Shown here piece after piece: positions 9,288-18,386 of a stretch of 29,210 nt of DNA. Origin of the DNA: Deltaproteobacteria bacterium (GTDB lineage: Bacteria; Desulfobacterota; Desulfobulbia; Desulfobulbales; VMSU01); the NCBI GenBank assembly GCA_021789795.1, contig JAJYJA010000006.1, positions 1 through 29,210 on the forward strand. Direction: 5' to 3'. Made by a program: the position numbers and the translations under genes. Numbering within the stretch: the first letter of the stretch is position 1; each line of letters opens with the position of its first letter. The notes under the pieces are model-generated. The model had not been told where the DNA came from. It made no database searches and was given only the letters and a program-made list of their open reading frames with translations.

Positions 9288-10733
9288 CTAATCGTCGGTC
9301 TGCGGCAGGCGGATGGTGAACACCGTGCCCTGGCCCTCGGTGGAATCGACCTCGATCTGGCCCAGATGCGATTCAACGATGTTCTTCACGATTGCCAGGC
9401 CCAGGCCCGTGCCCCTATTTTTTCTGGTAAAAAATGGGGTGAAAATCTGGCCCAGCACCTCCTCGCTCATCCCCTGGCCGGTGTCGGCGATTTCGATCTT
9501 CAGGGAACGGGTGCGCCGCTCCGAGACCAGCCGGACGGTCAGCACCCCGCCCTCGGGCATGGCGTGGACGGCGTTGACCAGGATGTTTAAGATCGCCTGG
9601 TAGAGGTGATCGCTGTCCACGGTGGCGGTGACCGCCGCCTCGATCGCCCGCTCAATGGTGATCCCCGCCTTGCTGAACTCCGGCTCCATGAAGGCCAACG
9701 CCCGGTTGAGCAGCTCGCCGACGGCGGCGGGGGCGAACCGCATTTTCTGGGGCCTGGCGAAATCCAGAAACTCGGTGACGATCCGGTCCAGGCGCCGGGT
9801 CTCCTGGACGATGATGGCGGTCAGGTGTTCGTTGCCGGGGGCCAGCTTGGCCACCCTTTTACCCAGCACCTCGGCGGTGCTGCGGATGATCCCCAGCGGG
9901 TTTTTGATCTCGTGGGACACGGCGGCCACCATCTTGCCCAGGCCCGCCAGTCTCTCGATGTGGTTGATCCGCTCCTCCATCTTGAGCCGTTCGGCGGCCC
10001 GCCGGGCGATGATCCGGTCGCCCCGGGCCACGATCAGCCGCAGGGCCACGAACAGCCCCGACATCATGGCGACGCAGATCAGGATGATCAAGGCCTCCAG
10101 CCGGGTCATGGCCCGCAGGTCGGGGGTCAAGTCCTGGACGATCTCGAACACCCCCAGGATGGGGCCGGTATCCTCGCCCAGGCCCCGTTCGAGGCGGAAG
10201 GGGATGAAGGTGCGCAACTGCCCGTGCAGCCCATGCCGGCCCGGCAGCAGGTCGAACAGGTTGCCACTGGTGCTCAGGGTCGAGATGTTGCCGCCCTCCC
10301 TGGCCTTCCGGTAGCCGGGGCTCGCCTCCTCCATCCGGCCCACCCGCTCGGAGATGGTGCTGTAGGCCACCCGGGGGGCGTTATTCTCGTAGATGGTGAC
10401 CGACTGGATGTTCAGGCCGTGGGTGGTGTTCTTGATGATGGCGTCCAGGCGCTGGAACTGCTCTGGCTTGCGCAGGGCGATCTCGCTGAAGCGCAGGTAG
10501 GTGGGGATGACAAACTGCTGATAGACCTGGTGGTTTAAGTTCTCGGCCAGCACCAGGGCATAGGCCTCGCTGCGCTGGAGGAGCATCTCCTTGGTCTTGT
10601 CGGAGATCAGCCACACCAAGAGGCCGGAGAACACCAAGAGGACGGCCAGGGCCGAAAAGGAGAAGTACTTGACCAGCTCGAAGGGCTTCTGATCCAGGTT
10701 CTCGGGCGTCAGGTCGCGGGGAGGCTCAGTCAT
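9288..10733 (-). CDS. Membrane sensor histidine kinase
   Basis: Two-component sensor of 481 residues. A membrane segment at 23-43 and a second at about 211-236 enclose a periplasmic sensor region of about 165 residues with no domain I recognise. After this come HisKA with the phosphorylated His274 (VSHEIKNPLG) and an ATPase domain with N-box Asn387 (ILVNAVHAMP), G1 box DTGQGM (417-422) and G2 box GTGLGLAIVKN (441-451). The layout is like the NtrB/ZraS group, which often act on sigma-54 response regulators, but no response regulator lies beside it here. The activator at the left window edge lacks a receiver domain in what can be seen. Its start overlaps the stop of the radical SAM gene by 8 bases, so it is translationally coupled to the end of the dcw cluster. 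Confidence 0.92.
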   Translation of the reverse strand: MTEPPRDLTPENLDQKPFELVKYFSFSALAVLLVFSGLLVWLISDKTKEMLLQRSEAYALVLAENLNHQVYQQFVIPTYLRFSEIALRKPEQFQRLDAIIKNTTHGLNIQSVTIYENNAPRVAYSTISERVGRMEEASPGYRKAREGGNISTLSTSGNLFDLLPGRHGLHGQLRTFIPFRLERGLGEDTGPILGVFEIVQDLTPDLRAMTRLEALIILICVAMMSGLFVALRLIVARGDRIIARRAAERLKMEERINHIERLAGLGKMVAAVSHEIKNPLGIIRSTAEVLGKRVAKLAPGNEHLTAIIVQETRRLDRIVTEFLDFARPQKMRFAPAAVGELLNRALAFMEPEFSKAGITIERAIEAAVTATVDSDHLYQAILNILVNAVHAMPEGGVLTVRLVSERRTRSLKIEIADTGQGMSEEVLGQIFTPFFTRKNRGTGLGLAIVKNIVESHLGQIEVDSTEGQGTVFTIRLPQTDD

Positions 10734-12465
10734 GGCAGACCCCGCACCGCCGGCAGTTGGTCGTCTCCCCGATTTCGCAGGGCCGGGAGGGCTTGGCCCG
10801 CAAGGCCAGTTGGTACTCGCGCCACAGGTAGTCGCGGCTTAGGCCGTGATCGACGACCTCCCAGGGCAGGAACTCGTGTTCATCGCGGCCCCGCAGGGCG
10901 TAATCCTCAGGCGCCACCCCCGCCCGCCGGAAGGCCTGTCGCCAGTTGCCGCCCGTCTCGCTTAAGCAGAGCAGGGCCTCGCCCACCCGCCGGTCGCCCC
11001 TGGCCAGGGTGGCCTGGAAGAAGGCCTCGTCGGGGCGGTCGATGGCCATTTGCAGGTGCGGACAACCCGTAAGCCCGGCGCGCAGGAACTTTATCTTGTC
11101 CTTGAGCCGATCCACCGGGCAAAAGGGGGCGAACTGAAAGGGGGTCCAGGCCTTGGGCACGAAGCAGTTGACGCTCAAGGCCAGCCGGCAGACCCGGCCC
11201 CGGGGCCGGCCCACCTCGACCACCGCCATTTGCAGGTCGCGGATCAAGTCGATCATCTCCCGCAGATCGTCGTCGGTCTCGGTGGGCAGGCCGATCATGA
11301 AGTAGAGTTTCAAGGTGTGGATCCCAGACCCCGCCAGGTTAATCGCGGCCCGCAGGCAGTCCTCGCGGGTGAGGCCCTTGTTGATTACCCGGCGCAGGCG
11401 CTCCGAGCCCCCGTCCGGGGCGATGACCGCCGTCTTCACCTCGCTTTGGGCCAGCAGCTCAAGCAAGGGGCCGTGGACGGCGTCGGCGCGCAGGGAGGAG
11501 AAGGACAGGCGGCACCCCTCGGCCAGTAAAAACTCGCTCACCCGGTCAAGCTCCTCGGGCCGGGCCATCTCCATGCCCAACAGCCCCACCCGCCGGCAGT
11601 CCGGGGGCCGGGCCTCGACGGCGGCGGTGATCGCCGGGGCGGGCCAGAGCCGGGGCGGGCGATAGACGAAGCCCGCGGCGCAGAACCGGCAGCCCCGGCT
11701 ACAGCCCCGGCCCAGCTCTACCAGATGCAGACTCGCGAACTCGGTCTCCGGGCTTAGGATCTGCGAGTGCCCCGCCACCGGGCCGCCCGGATGCAGGTTG
11801 CGTCGGACCCGGGCTGGGAGGCCGGGGGCCGGCTCCATGGCCAGCAGGCGGCCATCCTCGCCGTAACGCGGCTCGTAAAGCGAGGGCACGTAGCAGCCCG
11901 GCAGGTTTGCGGCCAGCTCCAGGAGCCGCTCGGCAAGGGGTTTCCCGGCGGCCAGAAGCCCAGGCAGGCTGGCCACGAACCGCTCCGCCACCGGCTCGAA
12001 CTCGCCGAGCAGGAACAGGTCCATGAAGGGGGCTAGCGGCTCGGGGTTGATGAAGGTTGCCACCCCGCCGCCCACCACCAGCGGGGCGCAAGGTTCCGCC
12101 GCCCGCCTCCTGGCCAGCGGCTCGATGCCGCCCCGGCGGAGCAGGGCGAGCACCCCCAGGAAATCACGCTCGAAGCTGACCGAAAAGAGGAGAACCGGGA
12201 AGTCCCGCAGGGGCCGGTTGGACTCGACGGAAAGGGGGGGATCGCCGGGCCGGTCGGGGAGGAAGAAACGCTCGCAGACCAGGTGCGAATGCCGGTTGAG
12301 CCGCGCCCAGACGAGTTGCAGGCCCAGGTTGGACATCCCCAGGTGGTAGGTGTTCGGAAAGAGCAGGGCCACCGGCAGCCGATCCTTCCACTTGCGCCTC
12401 AGTCCGCCGGTCTCGGTGGCGAACCGGTCGCCGGGCGGGGGCCGGTCTCGGCGTCCCTGGCTCAT
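10726..12465 (-). CDS. B12-binding-type radical SAM protein (TIGR03960-like)
   Basis: About 579 residues from the ATG at 12465; a TTG at 12498 would add 11. The N-terminal third (LLFPNTYHLGMSNLGLQLVW and onward) resembles the cobalamin-binding-like Rossmann part of TIGR03960-type proteins. I see no DxHxxG motif, so cobalamin may not be held in the classic way. The middle holds the radical SAM cluster motif GCSRGCRFC (cysteines 255, 259 and 262 from the ATG), followed by PDGGSERLRRVINKGLT and the LKLYFMIGLPTETDDDL segment typical of the fold. The C-terminus is cysteine-rich (ETTNCRRCGVCHD), probably a second metal site. The reaction is unknown; some relatives act on tRNA or other macromolecules. 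It lies 57 bases after ftsZ and overlaps the kinase gene. Confidence 0.82.
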   Translation of the reverse strand: MSQGRRDRPPPGDRFATETGGLRRKWKDRLPVALLFPNTYHLGMSNLGLQLVWARLNRHSHLVCERFFLPDRPGDPPLSVESNRPLRDFPVLLFSVSFERDFLGVLALLRRGGIEPLARRRAAEPCAPLVVGGGVATFINPEPLAPFMDLFLLGEFEPVAERFVASLPGLLAAGKPLAERLLELAANLPGCYVPSLYEPRYGEDGRLLAMEPAPGLPARVRRNLHPGGPVAGHSQILSPETEFASLHLVELGRGCSRGCRFCAAGFVYRPPRLWPAPAITAAVEARPPDCRRVGLLGMEMARPEELDRVSEFLLAEGCRLSFSSLRADAVHGPLLELLAQSEVKTAVIAPDGGSERLRRVINKGLTREDCLRAAINLAGSGIHTLKLYFMIGLPTETDDDLREMIDLIRDLQMAVVEVGRPRGRVCRLALSVNCFVPKAWTPFQFAPFCPVDRLKDKIKFLRAGLTGCPHLQMAIDRPDEAFFQATLARGDRRVGEALLCLSETGGNWRQAFRRAGVAPEDYALRGRDEHEFLPWEVVDHGLSRDYLWREYQLALRAKPSRPCEIGETTNCRRCGVCHD

Positions 12466-12522
12466 CGGGCGGGGAGGAGAGTTGGCACCAACTCGCAACC
12501 TGCCGGCGGCTGGCTTAGGCCC

Positions 12523-13761
12523 TCAGTTTTCGTTGCGGCGCAGATAGGTGGGCACCTCCAGTTCGTCCTCGGTGGGGAGGGGGGTTCGGGTCTGGGCGAA
12601 CAGGGGCCGGCGGGCGCGCAGGGAGGTGGTCTGGGTGGTGACGAAGTCGCCGCCCCGCTCGCTTGGCTCCGGTCTCCGGGGCGGGGCCGGCGGGGGGGCG
12701 GGCTTGGCCGCCGCCAACTCCTGCTCCGACTCCTTCTTGCGCAGCAGGGAGGTGACGTTGCCAGGCAGGGTCTCCAACTGCTCCTCCTCCTTGATGCCGG
12801 TGGCGATGACCGTGATCCGCATGGATTCGCCCAGGGTCTCGTCGAAGATCACCCCCAGGATGATGTTCGCCTCGTCGTGCACCTCCTGGTAGATACGGGT
12901 GGTGGCCTCGTTGACCTCGGCCATGGTCAGGGAGGTCTCGCTGGCCGAGATGTTGACCAGCACCCCCTTGGCGCCGCTGATGCTGATGTCCTGAAGTAGG
13001 GGGCTGGCGATGGCCTGGTTGACCGCCTCCACCGCCCGGTTCTCGCCCAGGCACTGGCCGGCGCCCATCAGGGCCGTGCCCATCTCGTTCATGATCGCCC
13101 GGACGTCGGCGAAGTCGGGGTTGATGTAGCCCCGCATGTTGATCAGATCGGAGATGCCCTTCACCGCCTGCACCAGCACCTCGTCGGCCATCTTCATCCC
13201 CTCGATGAAGGTGGTGCCCTTGTGGCTCATGGCGGTCAGCCGGTCGTTGGGGATGGTGATGATGGTGTCCACATGCTCCTTGAGCTTGGCCCAGCCGGCC
13301 TCGGCGTTCCTCATCCGGGCCCGGCCCTCGAAGATGAAGGGCTTGGTGACCACCCCCACGGTGAGCGCCCCCAGCTCGCGGCTGATCCGGGCCACCACCG
13401 GGGCGGCGCCGGTGCCGGTGCCACCGCCCATGCCGGCGGTGACAAAGACCATGTCCGAGCCCGCCAGGGCGTCGCGGATCTCCTGGATGCTCTCCTCCGC
13501 CGACTCGCGGCCCAGCTCGGGGTTGGCCCCGGCGCCCAGGCCCTTGGTCTTCTTGGGGCCAAGCTGGATCAAGACCTCGGCCTTGGAGGACTCCAGGGCC
13601 TGGAGATCGGTGTTGGCGGCGATGAAGTTCACCCCCGCCAGGCCGCTGTCCACCATGGTATTGACCGCGTTGCCGCCGCCGCCGCCCACCCCGATGACCG
13701 TGATCTTGGCCCTGGTATCCAGTTGCGCCGCCATTGCAAAGGTCGTGTTGCCACCCGTCAT
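12523..13761 (-). CDS. ftsZ: Cell division GTPase FtsZ
   Basis: Tubulin-like GTPase of 412 residues that forms the Z ring. It shows the N-terminal KITVIGVGGGGGNAVN nucleotide loop, the tubulin signature GGGTGTG (112-118), and the synergy loop NPDFADV (214-220) that completes the GTPase site of the next subunit. A proline-rich linker (about 345-395) leads to the conserved C-terminal peptide ELEVPTYLRR that binds FtsA and other ring proteins. The ATG at 13761 has a good ribosome site (GGGAGG). It is the last classic dcw gene here, separated from ftsA by an unusually wide 140-base gap and followed closely by the radical SAM gene. Confidence 0.98.
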   Translation of the reverse strand: MTGGNTTFAMAAQLDTRAKITVIGVGGGGGNAVNTMVDSGLAGVNFIAANTDLQALESSKAEVLIQLGPKKTKGLGAGANPELGRESAEESIQEIRDALAGSDMVFVTAGMGGGTGTGAAPVVARISRELGALTVGVVTKPFIFEGRARMRNAEAGWAKLKEHVDTIITIPNDRLTAMSHKGTTFIEGMKMADEVLVQAVKGISDLINMRGYINPDFADVRAIMNEMGTALMGAGQCLGENRAVEAVNQAIASPLLQDISISGAKGVLVNISASETSLTMAEVNEATTRIYQEVHDEANIILGVIFDETLGESMRITVIATGIKEEEQLETLPGNVTSLLRKKESEQELAAAKPAPPPAPPRRPEPSERGGDFVTTQTTSLRARRPLFAQTRTPLPTEDELEVPTYLRRNEN

Positions 13762-13901
13762 ATCGCCCTCCCTGTTTCTTTCCGGTTCAACCCGAATTCG
13801 TGATTTTTTGCAACGGTAAAATGCACCTTTCCTGGCCGAAGATAGTTTTTAATTTAAGCTAGTTGCGACTCTGTCCCCCGGCTGGCCTCCCTGCCACTTG
13901 G
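13762..13901 (-). other. AT-rich gap between ftsA and ftsZ
   Basis: This 140-base gap is by far the widest gene-free spacer, without an inserted repeat, between the core genes of the cluster. Its middle (about 13800-13862) is AT-rich in an otherwise GC-rich operon, so a separate ftsZ promoter or leader control is plausible. I cannot point to a well-matched pair of promoter hexamers. Confidence 0.35.
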
Positions 13902-15149
13902 TTACAGTATCCTGCCGATCAGCCCCTTGACCTGGCTGGCGATCCGCCCCAGGGTACCCTTGTTGCGGTTGGCGCTGGCCAGGGCGTCGGCGCGGTTGCG
14001 CAGGCCGTACAGGAGGAGGCCCACGGCGGTGGCGCACTGGGGGGTGTTGATGATGTCGTTCACCCCGCCGACCCCGTGCGGCATCCCCACCCGCACCGGC
14101 AAATCGAAGATCTGCTCCGCCAGTTCCTGGATGTTGGTGAGCAGGGCGGTGCCGCCGGTCAGCACCACCCCGACGTTGACCAGGTCCTTGACCCGGGTTT
14201 CGCCCACCTTGACCTCGCACATCTCCCGGTTGATTAAGGAGAGCATTTCCTCCACCCGGGGCTCCAGGATCTCGCCCATCACCTTGCGGGACAGCTTGCG
14301 CGGGCTGCGGCCCCCGACGCTGGGCACCTCGATGGTCTGATCCTTGTCGATCATGGCCGCCAGGGCGCAGCCGTGCATCTCCTTGAGGCGTTCGGCGTCC
14401 TTCATCGGGGTGCGCAGGCCGATGGACAGGTCGTTGGTCAGGTTGTTGCCGCCCAGGCCCAGCACGTAGGTGTGCTTGATCGCCCCGTCGGAGAAGATGG
14501 CCAGGTCGGAGGTGCCGCCGCCGATGTCCAAGAGGGCCACCCCCAGCTCCCGCTCCTCGGGGGTGAGTACCGCCTCGGCGGAGGCCAGTTGTTCGAGCAC
14601 AATGCCCGCCACCTCCAGGTGGGCCAGGTTGCAGCACTTGACGATGTTGTGGATGGAGGTGGCGGAGCCGGTGACGATGTGGACGTTGGCCTCCAGCCTG
14701 ACCCCGGTCATGCCTTGGGGGTCCTGGATGCCGGAGTGGTCGTCCACCGTGAATTCCTGGGGCAGGACGTGGATCACCTTCTGATCGGGCGAGATATTTA
14801 CCGCGCTCGCCGCCTCCACCACCCGGGCGATGTCGTCCCGCAGGATCTCCTCCTGCTTGATGGCGATCAGGCCGTGGCTGTTGAAGCCGTTGATGTGGCT
14901 GCCGGCGATGCCCACATAGACGGTGGAGATGGTGCAGCCGGCCATCTGCTCCGCCTCGTGGACGGCCTCGGCGATGGAGTTCACCGTGTTTTCGATGTTG
15001 ACCACCACCCCCTTGCGCAGCCCGATGGAAGGGTGGACGCCCATGCCGATGATATTTACCTTGCCGTCGGTAACGTCGGCCACCACCACGCAGATCTTGG
15101 TGGTGCCGATGTCGAGCCCAACCAGCAGTTCCGAGTCTTCCCGCCCCAT
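13902..15149 (-). CDS. ftsA: Cell division protein FtsA
   Basis: Actin-like ATPase of 415 residues that ties FtsZ filaments to the membrane and passes signals to the septal synthase. It opens with LLVGLDIGTTKICVVVADV (phosphate-1 loop), has the family-specific 1C subdomain in the first third, and carries phosphate-2 loop LLDIGGGTSDLAIF and the adenosine segment VVLTGGTALL. It ends with an amphipathic helix (SQVKGLIGRIL) that serves as the membrane anchor. I choose the ATG at 15149, which has an AAGGTG ribosome site; a GTG at 15158 is the alternative. It lies 22 bases after ftsQ. Length and motifs are normal, so the early divisome looks intact. Confidence 0.97.
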   Translation of the reverse strand: MGREDSELLVGLDIGTTKICVVVADVTDGKVNIIGMGVHPSIGLRKGVVVNIENTVNSIAEAVHEAEQMAGCTISTVYVGIAGSHINGFNSHGLIAIKQEEILRDDIARVVEAASAVNISPDQKVIHVLPQEFTVDDHSGIQDPQGMTGVRLEANVHIVTGSATSIHNIVKCCNLAHLEVAGIVLEQLASAEAVLTPEERELGVALLDIGGGTSDLAIFSDGAIKHTYVLGLGGNNLTNDLSIGLRTPMKDAERLKEMHGCALAAMIDKDQTIEVPSVGGRSPRKLSRKVMGEILEPRVEEMLSLINREMCEVKVGETRVKDLVNVGVVLTGGTALLTNIQELAEQIFDLPVRVGMPHGVGGVNDIINTPQCATAVGLLLYGLRNRADALASANRNKGTLGRIASQVKGLIGRIL

Positions 15150-15171
15150 GCCTGTCACCTTTGCCGCCCGC

Positions 15172-16029
15172 TCAGCCGTTTTTTTTGCCCGGAGCAGAAT
15201 TCTCCTGGCCGACCAGCACCTTGTTTTCCAGATAATCCATGCGGATATAGGCCACGGTCTGAAATTCCTTTTTCTTATACAACCAGTACAGCACCTTGGC
15301 TAGACGATAATACGACTTTTCCCCCAGATCATGGCCCAGTAAGATGGGAAAGGGCCGGTCGGCCAGAAACATGGTGGCCTCCCCTGAGCCCGAAAAGTGC
15401 AGCTCCGAGATGTTCTGGGCCGGCAGCGAGGAGCTGCCCCGGGCCGCGAAGCGGATGAAGCGCAGGGCCGCGGTCAGGGTGTCGGGGTCTGACACCCTGG
15501 GGGGCTGACCCTTGGCGCTGGCCGAGGCCTTCAGGCCGGTGATCACCGGGAAATCAAGCTCCGCCTGGCCGGTCAGGGGGGCAAAGGGCTTACCCTTGGC
15601 GTCCAGGTAGTACAGCCCCTGGTCGGTGTCGATCAGGGCCACCGGCCGCCGCTCCCGCACCTCGATGCGCAGGTGGCTGGGCCAGTCCCGGCGCAGGTTA
15701 ACGCTCTCGATCCAGCCGCAGCCCTCGATCCGTGCGCGGATGGCGTCCAGGTCGAGGGCCAGCAGGTTGGCGTGGGCCTTGACCTGGGCCATCCTGAGGA
15801 TGGCGTCCTTGGACACCTCCTGGTTGCCGGTGATGTCGATGGCGGTGACGTGGAAGAAGTCCGACTGGCACAGCCCGTGATAGCAAAACACCAGGCCGCC
15901 GATAACCCCGCCCGTCATGAGCCCGCTGAGTACCAGGAGGATGAGGAGGCCCTTCTTGACCTCGGGCTCGCTTAGGCTGTTGCGATGCAACGGGTTGCCG
16001 CGCCACTCCTGTTTTATGCCCCTGGCCAT
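15172..16029 (-). CDS. ftsQ: Cell division protein FtsQ
   Basis: Bitopic membrane protein of 285 residues. Residues 1-26 are cytoplasmic and basic, a membrane segment spans about 27-48, and a POTRA domain (about 55-125; FFHVTAIDITGNQEVSKDAIL and onward) is followed by the FtsQ domain. FtsQ couples FtsA/FtsZ to the FtsL-FtsB-FtsW-FtsI branch through its periplasmic part. The C-terminus is lysine-rich. A strong purine-rich ribosome site overlaps the gap after the murB stop. Its normal appearance is relevant because its usual downstream partners FtsW and active FtsI are lacking in this cluster. Confidence 0.92.
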   Translation of the reverse strand: MARGIKQEWRGNPLHRNSLSEPEVKKGLLILLVLSGLMTGGVIGGLVFCYHGLCQSDFFHVTAIDITGNQEVSKDAILRMAQVKAHANLLALDLDAIRARIEGCGWIESVNLRRDWPSHLRIEVRERRPVALIDTDQGLYYLDAKGKPFAPLTGQAELDFPVITGLKASASAKGQPPRVSDPDTLTAALRFIRFAARGSSSLPAQNISELHFSGSGEATMFLADRPFPILLGHDLGEKSYYRLAKVLYWLYKKKEFQTVAYIRMDYLENKVLVGQENSAPGKKNG

Positions 16030-16045
16030 CTTCGATCCCCCCTGG

Positions 16046-16993
16046 TTATTCCAGTATTGCCGGCTGATCTTCCAGTCCGTCCCAGCGCCCGACGAACCTT
16101 ACCTCCGGCTCCAGACGGATGCCGCAGCGCCCCTCGACTAGGCCTTGCACCAGGCGCATCAGCCGCCAGAAGTCGTAAGCGGTGGCCTGGCCCCGGTTGA
16201 CCAGGAAGTTGGCGTGCGCCGGCGACACCTGGGCCCCACCCACCGTCAGGCCCTTGAGCCCCGCCTGTTCGATCAGCCGGCCCGCCGCCTCGCCGGGCGG
16301 ATTCTTGAAGAAGGAACCGGCGCTGGCCACCGCCTTGGGCTGCTTGGCCCGCCGCTGCCGGACGTAATCCTGACACCGGCGGACTATCTCCCGCGGTTCG
16401 TCGGCTCGCCCCGTAAACAGCCCCGCGACCACCACCTTGTGGTGCGGCTCCCGCCAGCCCCGGTAGCAGAAATCCTCGGCCCGCAAGCGTCGGGCCTCGA
16501 TCCTCCCAGCTCCGTCTAGCAGCTCGGCCAGGCGCAGCACCTGGGCGATCTCGCCCCCAAAGGCCCCGGCGTTCATCATGATCGCCCCCCCCACCGTGCC
16601 GGGGATGCCGGCCAAAAACTCCAGGCCGCTTATCCCGTGCCTGGCGCACCAGGCAAGCAGCCGGGGCAGGCTGCACCCGGCCTCGACCAGGCAGCCGGGG
16701 GCCTCGACCGTCCCCGCCCAGTCGAGGGCCGAAAAGTGCCGGCCGAGGACGATGACCACCCCCGCCACCCCCCGATCCGCGGCCAGGATATTGCTGCCCC
16801 GGCCAATCACCAGCCAGGGGATGCCGTTTTCGTTTAGGCGGCTCACCAGGCGGGCCAGCTCCGTCCGCCCGGCGGGTTCGATCAGGGCGTCTGCCGGGCC
16901 GCCCACCCGCAGGGTGGAGTAGCGGGCCAGCGGGCAATCCCAGTGGATCTCGCCCGGCCAGCAGCCGCGAATCCGTTCCCTAAGCGAGGGCAC
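16046..16993 (-). CDS. murB: UDP-N-acetylenolpyruvoylglucosamine reductase MurB
   Basis: FAD-dependent cytoplasmic enzyme of 315 residues that reduces UDP-GlcNAc-enolpyruvate to UDP-MurNAc with NADPH. It shows STLRVGGPADALIEP, the FAD-binding IGRGSNIL and EFLAGIPGTVGGAIMMNAGAF, then AGSFFKNPPGEAAGRLIEQAG with the catalytic-type Ser, and PEVRFVG with the catalytic-type Glu near the end. The gene starts with GTG one base after the murC stop, showing tight coupling. Its place between murC and ftsQ is the usual one. No ddl gene follows it, unlike in E. coli. Confidence 0.95.
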   Translation of the reverse strand: MPSLRERIRGCWPGEIHWDCPLARYSTLRVGGPADALIEPAGRTELARLVSRLNENGIPWLVIGRGSNILAADRGVAGVVIVLGRHFSALDWAGTVEAPGCLVEAGCSLPRLLAWCARHGISGLEFLAGIPGTVGGAIMMNAGAFGGEIAQVLRLAELLDGAGRIEARRLRAEDFCYRGWREPHHKVVVAGLFTGRADEPREIVRRCQDYVRQRRAKQPKAVASAGSFFKNPPGEAAGRLIEQAGLKGLTVGGAQVSPAHANFLVNRGQATAYDFWRLMRLVQGLVEGRCGIRLEPEVRFVGRWDGLEDQPAILE

Positions 16994-16994
16994 C

Positions 16995-18386
16995 TCAGGC
17001 CGTGGCCTCCAGCTCGCGCAGGCCCTTGAGAATCTGCTCCCCGGCCCGCCAGATGTTGCCCGCCCCCAGGGTTAGGGCCACGTCGCCCGGCTCCAGGGCC
17101 GGGATGGCCAGGGCGGCGATGTGCTCCAGGTCGGGCACCGCATAGACCTGCTTGTGGCCGTAGGCCTGGATCGACTCGATCAGGGCGGCGGCGTTCACCC
17201 CCTCGATGGGCTTCTCCCCGGCGGGGTAGATCTCGGCCACGTAGAGCACGTCCGCCTCGTAGAAGGCGGTGCTGAACTCGCGCAGCAGGCCGTGGGTGCG
17301 GCTGTAGCGGTGGGGCTGGAAGAAGACCACCAGCCGCCGTTTGGGCCAGGCGGCGCGCATGGCGGAGAGCGTGGCCCGGATCTCGGTGGGGTGATGGCCG
17401 TAGTCGTCCACCACCGTGATGCCGTTGATCTCGCCCTTGACCTGCAGGCGGCGCTGCACCCCGGAGAAGGTGGACATGGCCTGGGCGATCACCGGGAAGG
17501 GGATGTCCAGCTCCAGGCCCACCCCCACCGCCGCCAGGGTGTTGTACACGTTGTGGATCCCGGCCAAGGGCAGGACGATGCGGCCCAGGGGCTCGCCGCC
17601 CTGGCAGACCTCGAAGCGGGTGACCAGCCCGTCGCCGCTGATCTCCCGGGCCCGGATCTGGGCCTGGGCGCTCATCCCGTAGGTGATGATCCGCTTCTTG
17701 ATCAGGGGCACCAGGTCGGCCACCTCCGGGTCGTCCAGGCAGATCACCGCCGCCCCGTAGAAGGGGATCTTGTGGATGAACTCCAGAAACACCCCCTTGA
17801 TCTGCTCGATGTCCCGGTAGTAGTCGAGGTGCTCCAGGTCGATGTTGGTCACCACCTCCACCACCGGCGACAGGTGCAGGAAGGAGCCGTCGCTCTCGTC
17901 GGCCTCGGCCACCAGGAACTCGCCCTGGCCCAGCCTGGCGTTGCTGCCGATGCTGTTGACCTGGCCGCCGATGACCACGGTGGGGTCGAGCCCGGCCTGG
18001 GCCAGCACCCAGCCCACCATCGAGGTGGTGGTGGTCTTGCCGTGACTGCCGGCCACCGCGATCCCGAAACGCTTGAGCCGCATCAGTTCGGCCAGCATCT
18101 CGGCCCGGCGGACGATGGGGATCTGGGCCTGGACGGCGGCCAGCACCTCGGGGTTGTCACCCTTGACCGCAGTCGAGATCACCACCACGTCGGCGCCCTT
18201 GATCCACTCGGCCCGGTGGCCGATATGCACCTGGCCGCCCAGCCCGACCAGCCGTTTGGTGATGGGGCTCTCCCTAAGATCGGAGCCGCTCACCGTGTAG
18301 CCCAGGTTCAAGAGCAGCTCGGCGATGCCGCTCATGCCGATGCCGCCGATGCCCACGAAGTGGATGTGCTTATTTTTCTTGTACAT
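16995..18386 (-). CDS. murC: UDP-N-acetylmuramate--L-alanine ligase MurC
   Basis: First Mur ligase, 463 residues, adding L-Ala to UDP-MurNAc with ATP. The N-terminal Rossmann part starts HIHFVGIGGIGMSGIAELL; the ATP loop is GSHGKTTTT (113-121); later segments include EADESDGSFLHLSP, NIDLEHLDYY and VVDDYGHHPTEI, all typical of MurC. The last of these is followed by FFQPHRYSRT. The ATG has a strong GAGGAGGGAG ribosome site that lies inside the end of murG, which it overlaps by 17 bases. It feeds MurD, and then the MurE half of the fusion protein. Confidence 0.97.
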   Translation of the reverse strand: MYKKNKHIHFVGIGGIGMSGIAELLLNLGYTVSGSDLRESPITKRLVGLGGQVHIGHRAEWIKGADVVVISTAVKGDNPEVLAAVQAQIPIVRRAEMLAELMRLKRFGIAVAGSHGKTTTTSMVGWVLAQAGLDPTVVIGGQVNSIGSNARLGQGEFLVAEADESDGSFLHLSPVVEVVTNIDLEHLDYYRDIEQIKGVFLEFIHKIPFYGAAVICLDDPEVADLVPLIKKRIITYGMSAQAQIRAREISGDGLVTRFEVCQGGEPLGRIVLPLAGIHNVYNTLAAVGVGLELDIPFPVIAQAMSTFSGVQRRLQVKGEINGITVVDDYGHHPTEIRATLSAMRAAWPKRRLVVFFQPHRYSRTHGLLREFSTAFYEADVLYVAEIYPAGEKPIEGVNAAALIESIQAYGHKQVYAVPDLEHIAALAIPALEPGDVALTLGAGNIWRAGEQILKGLRELEATA

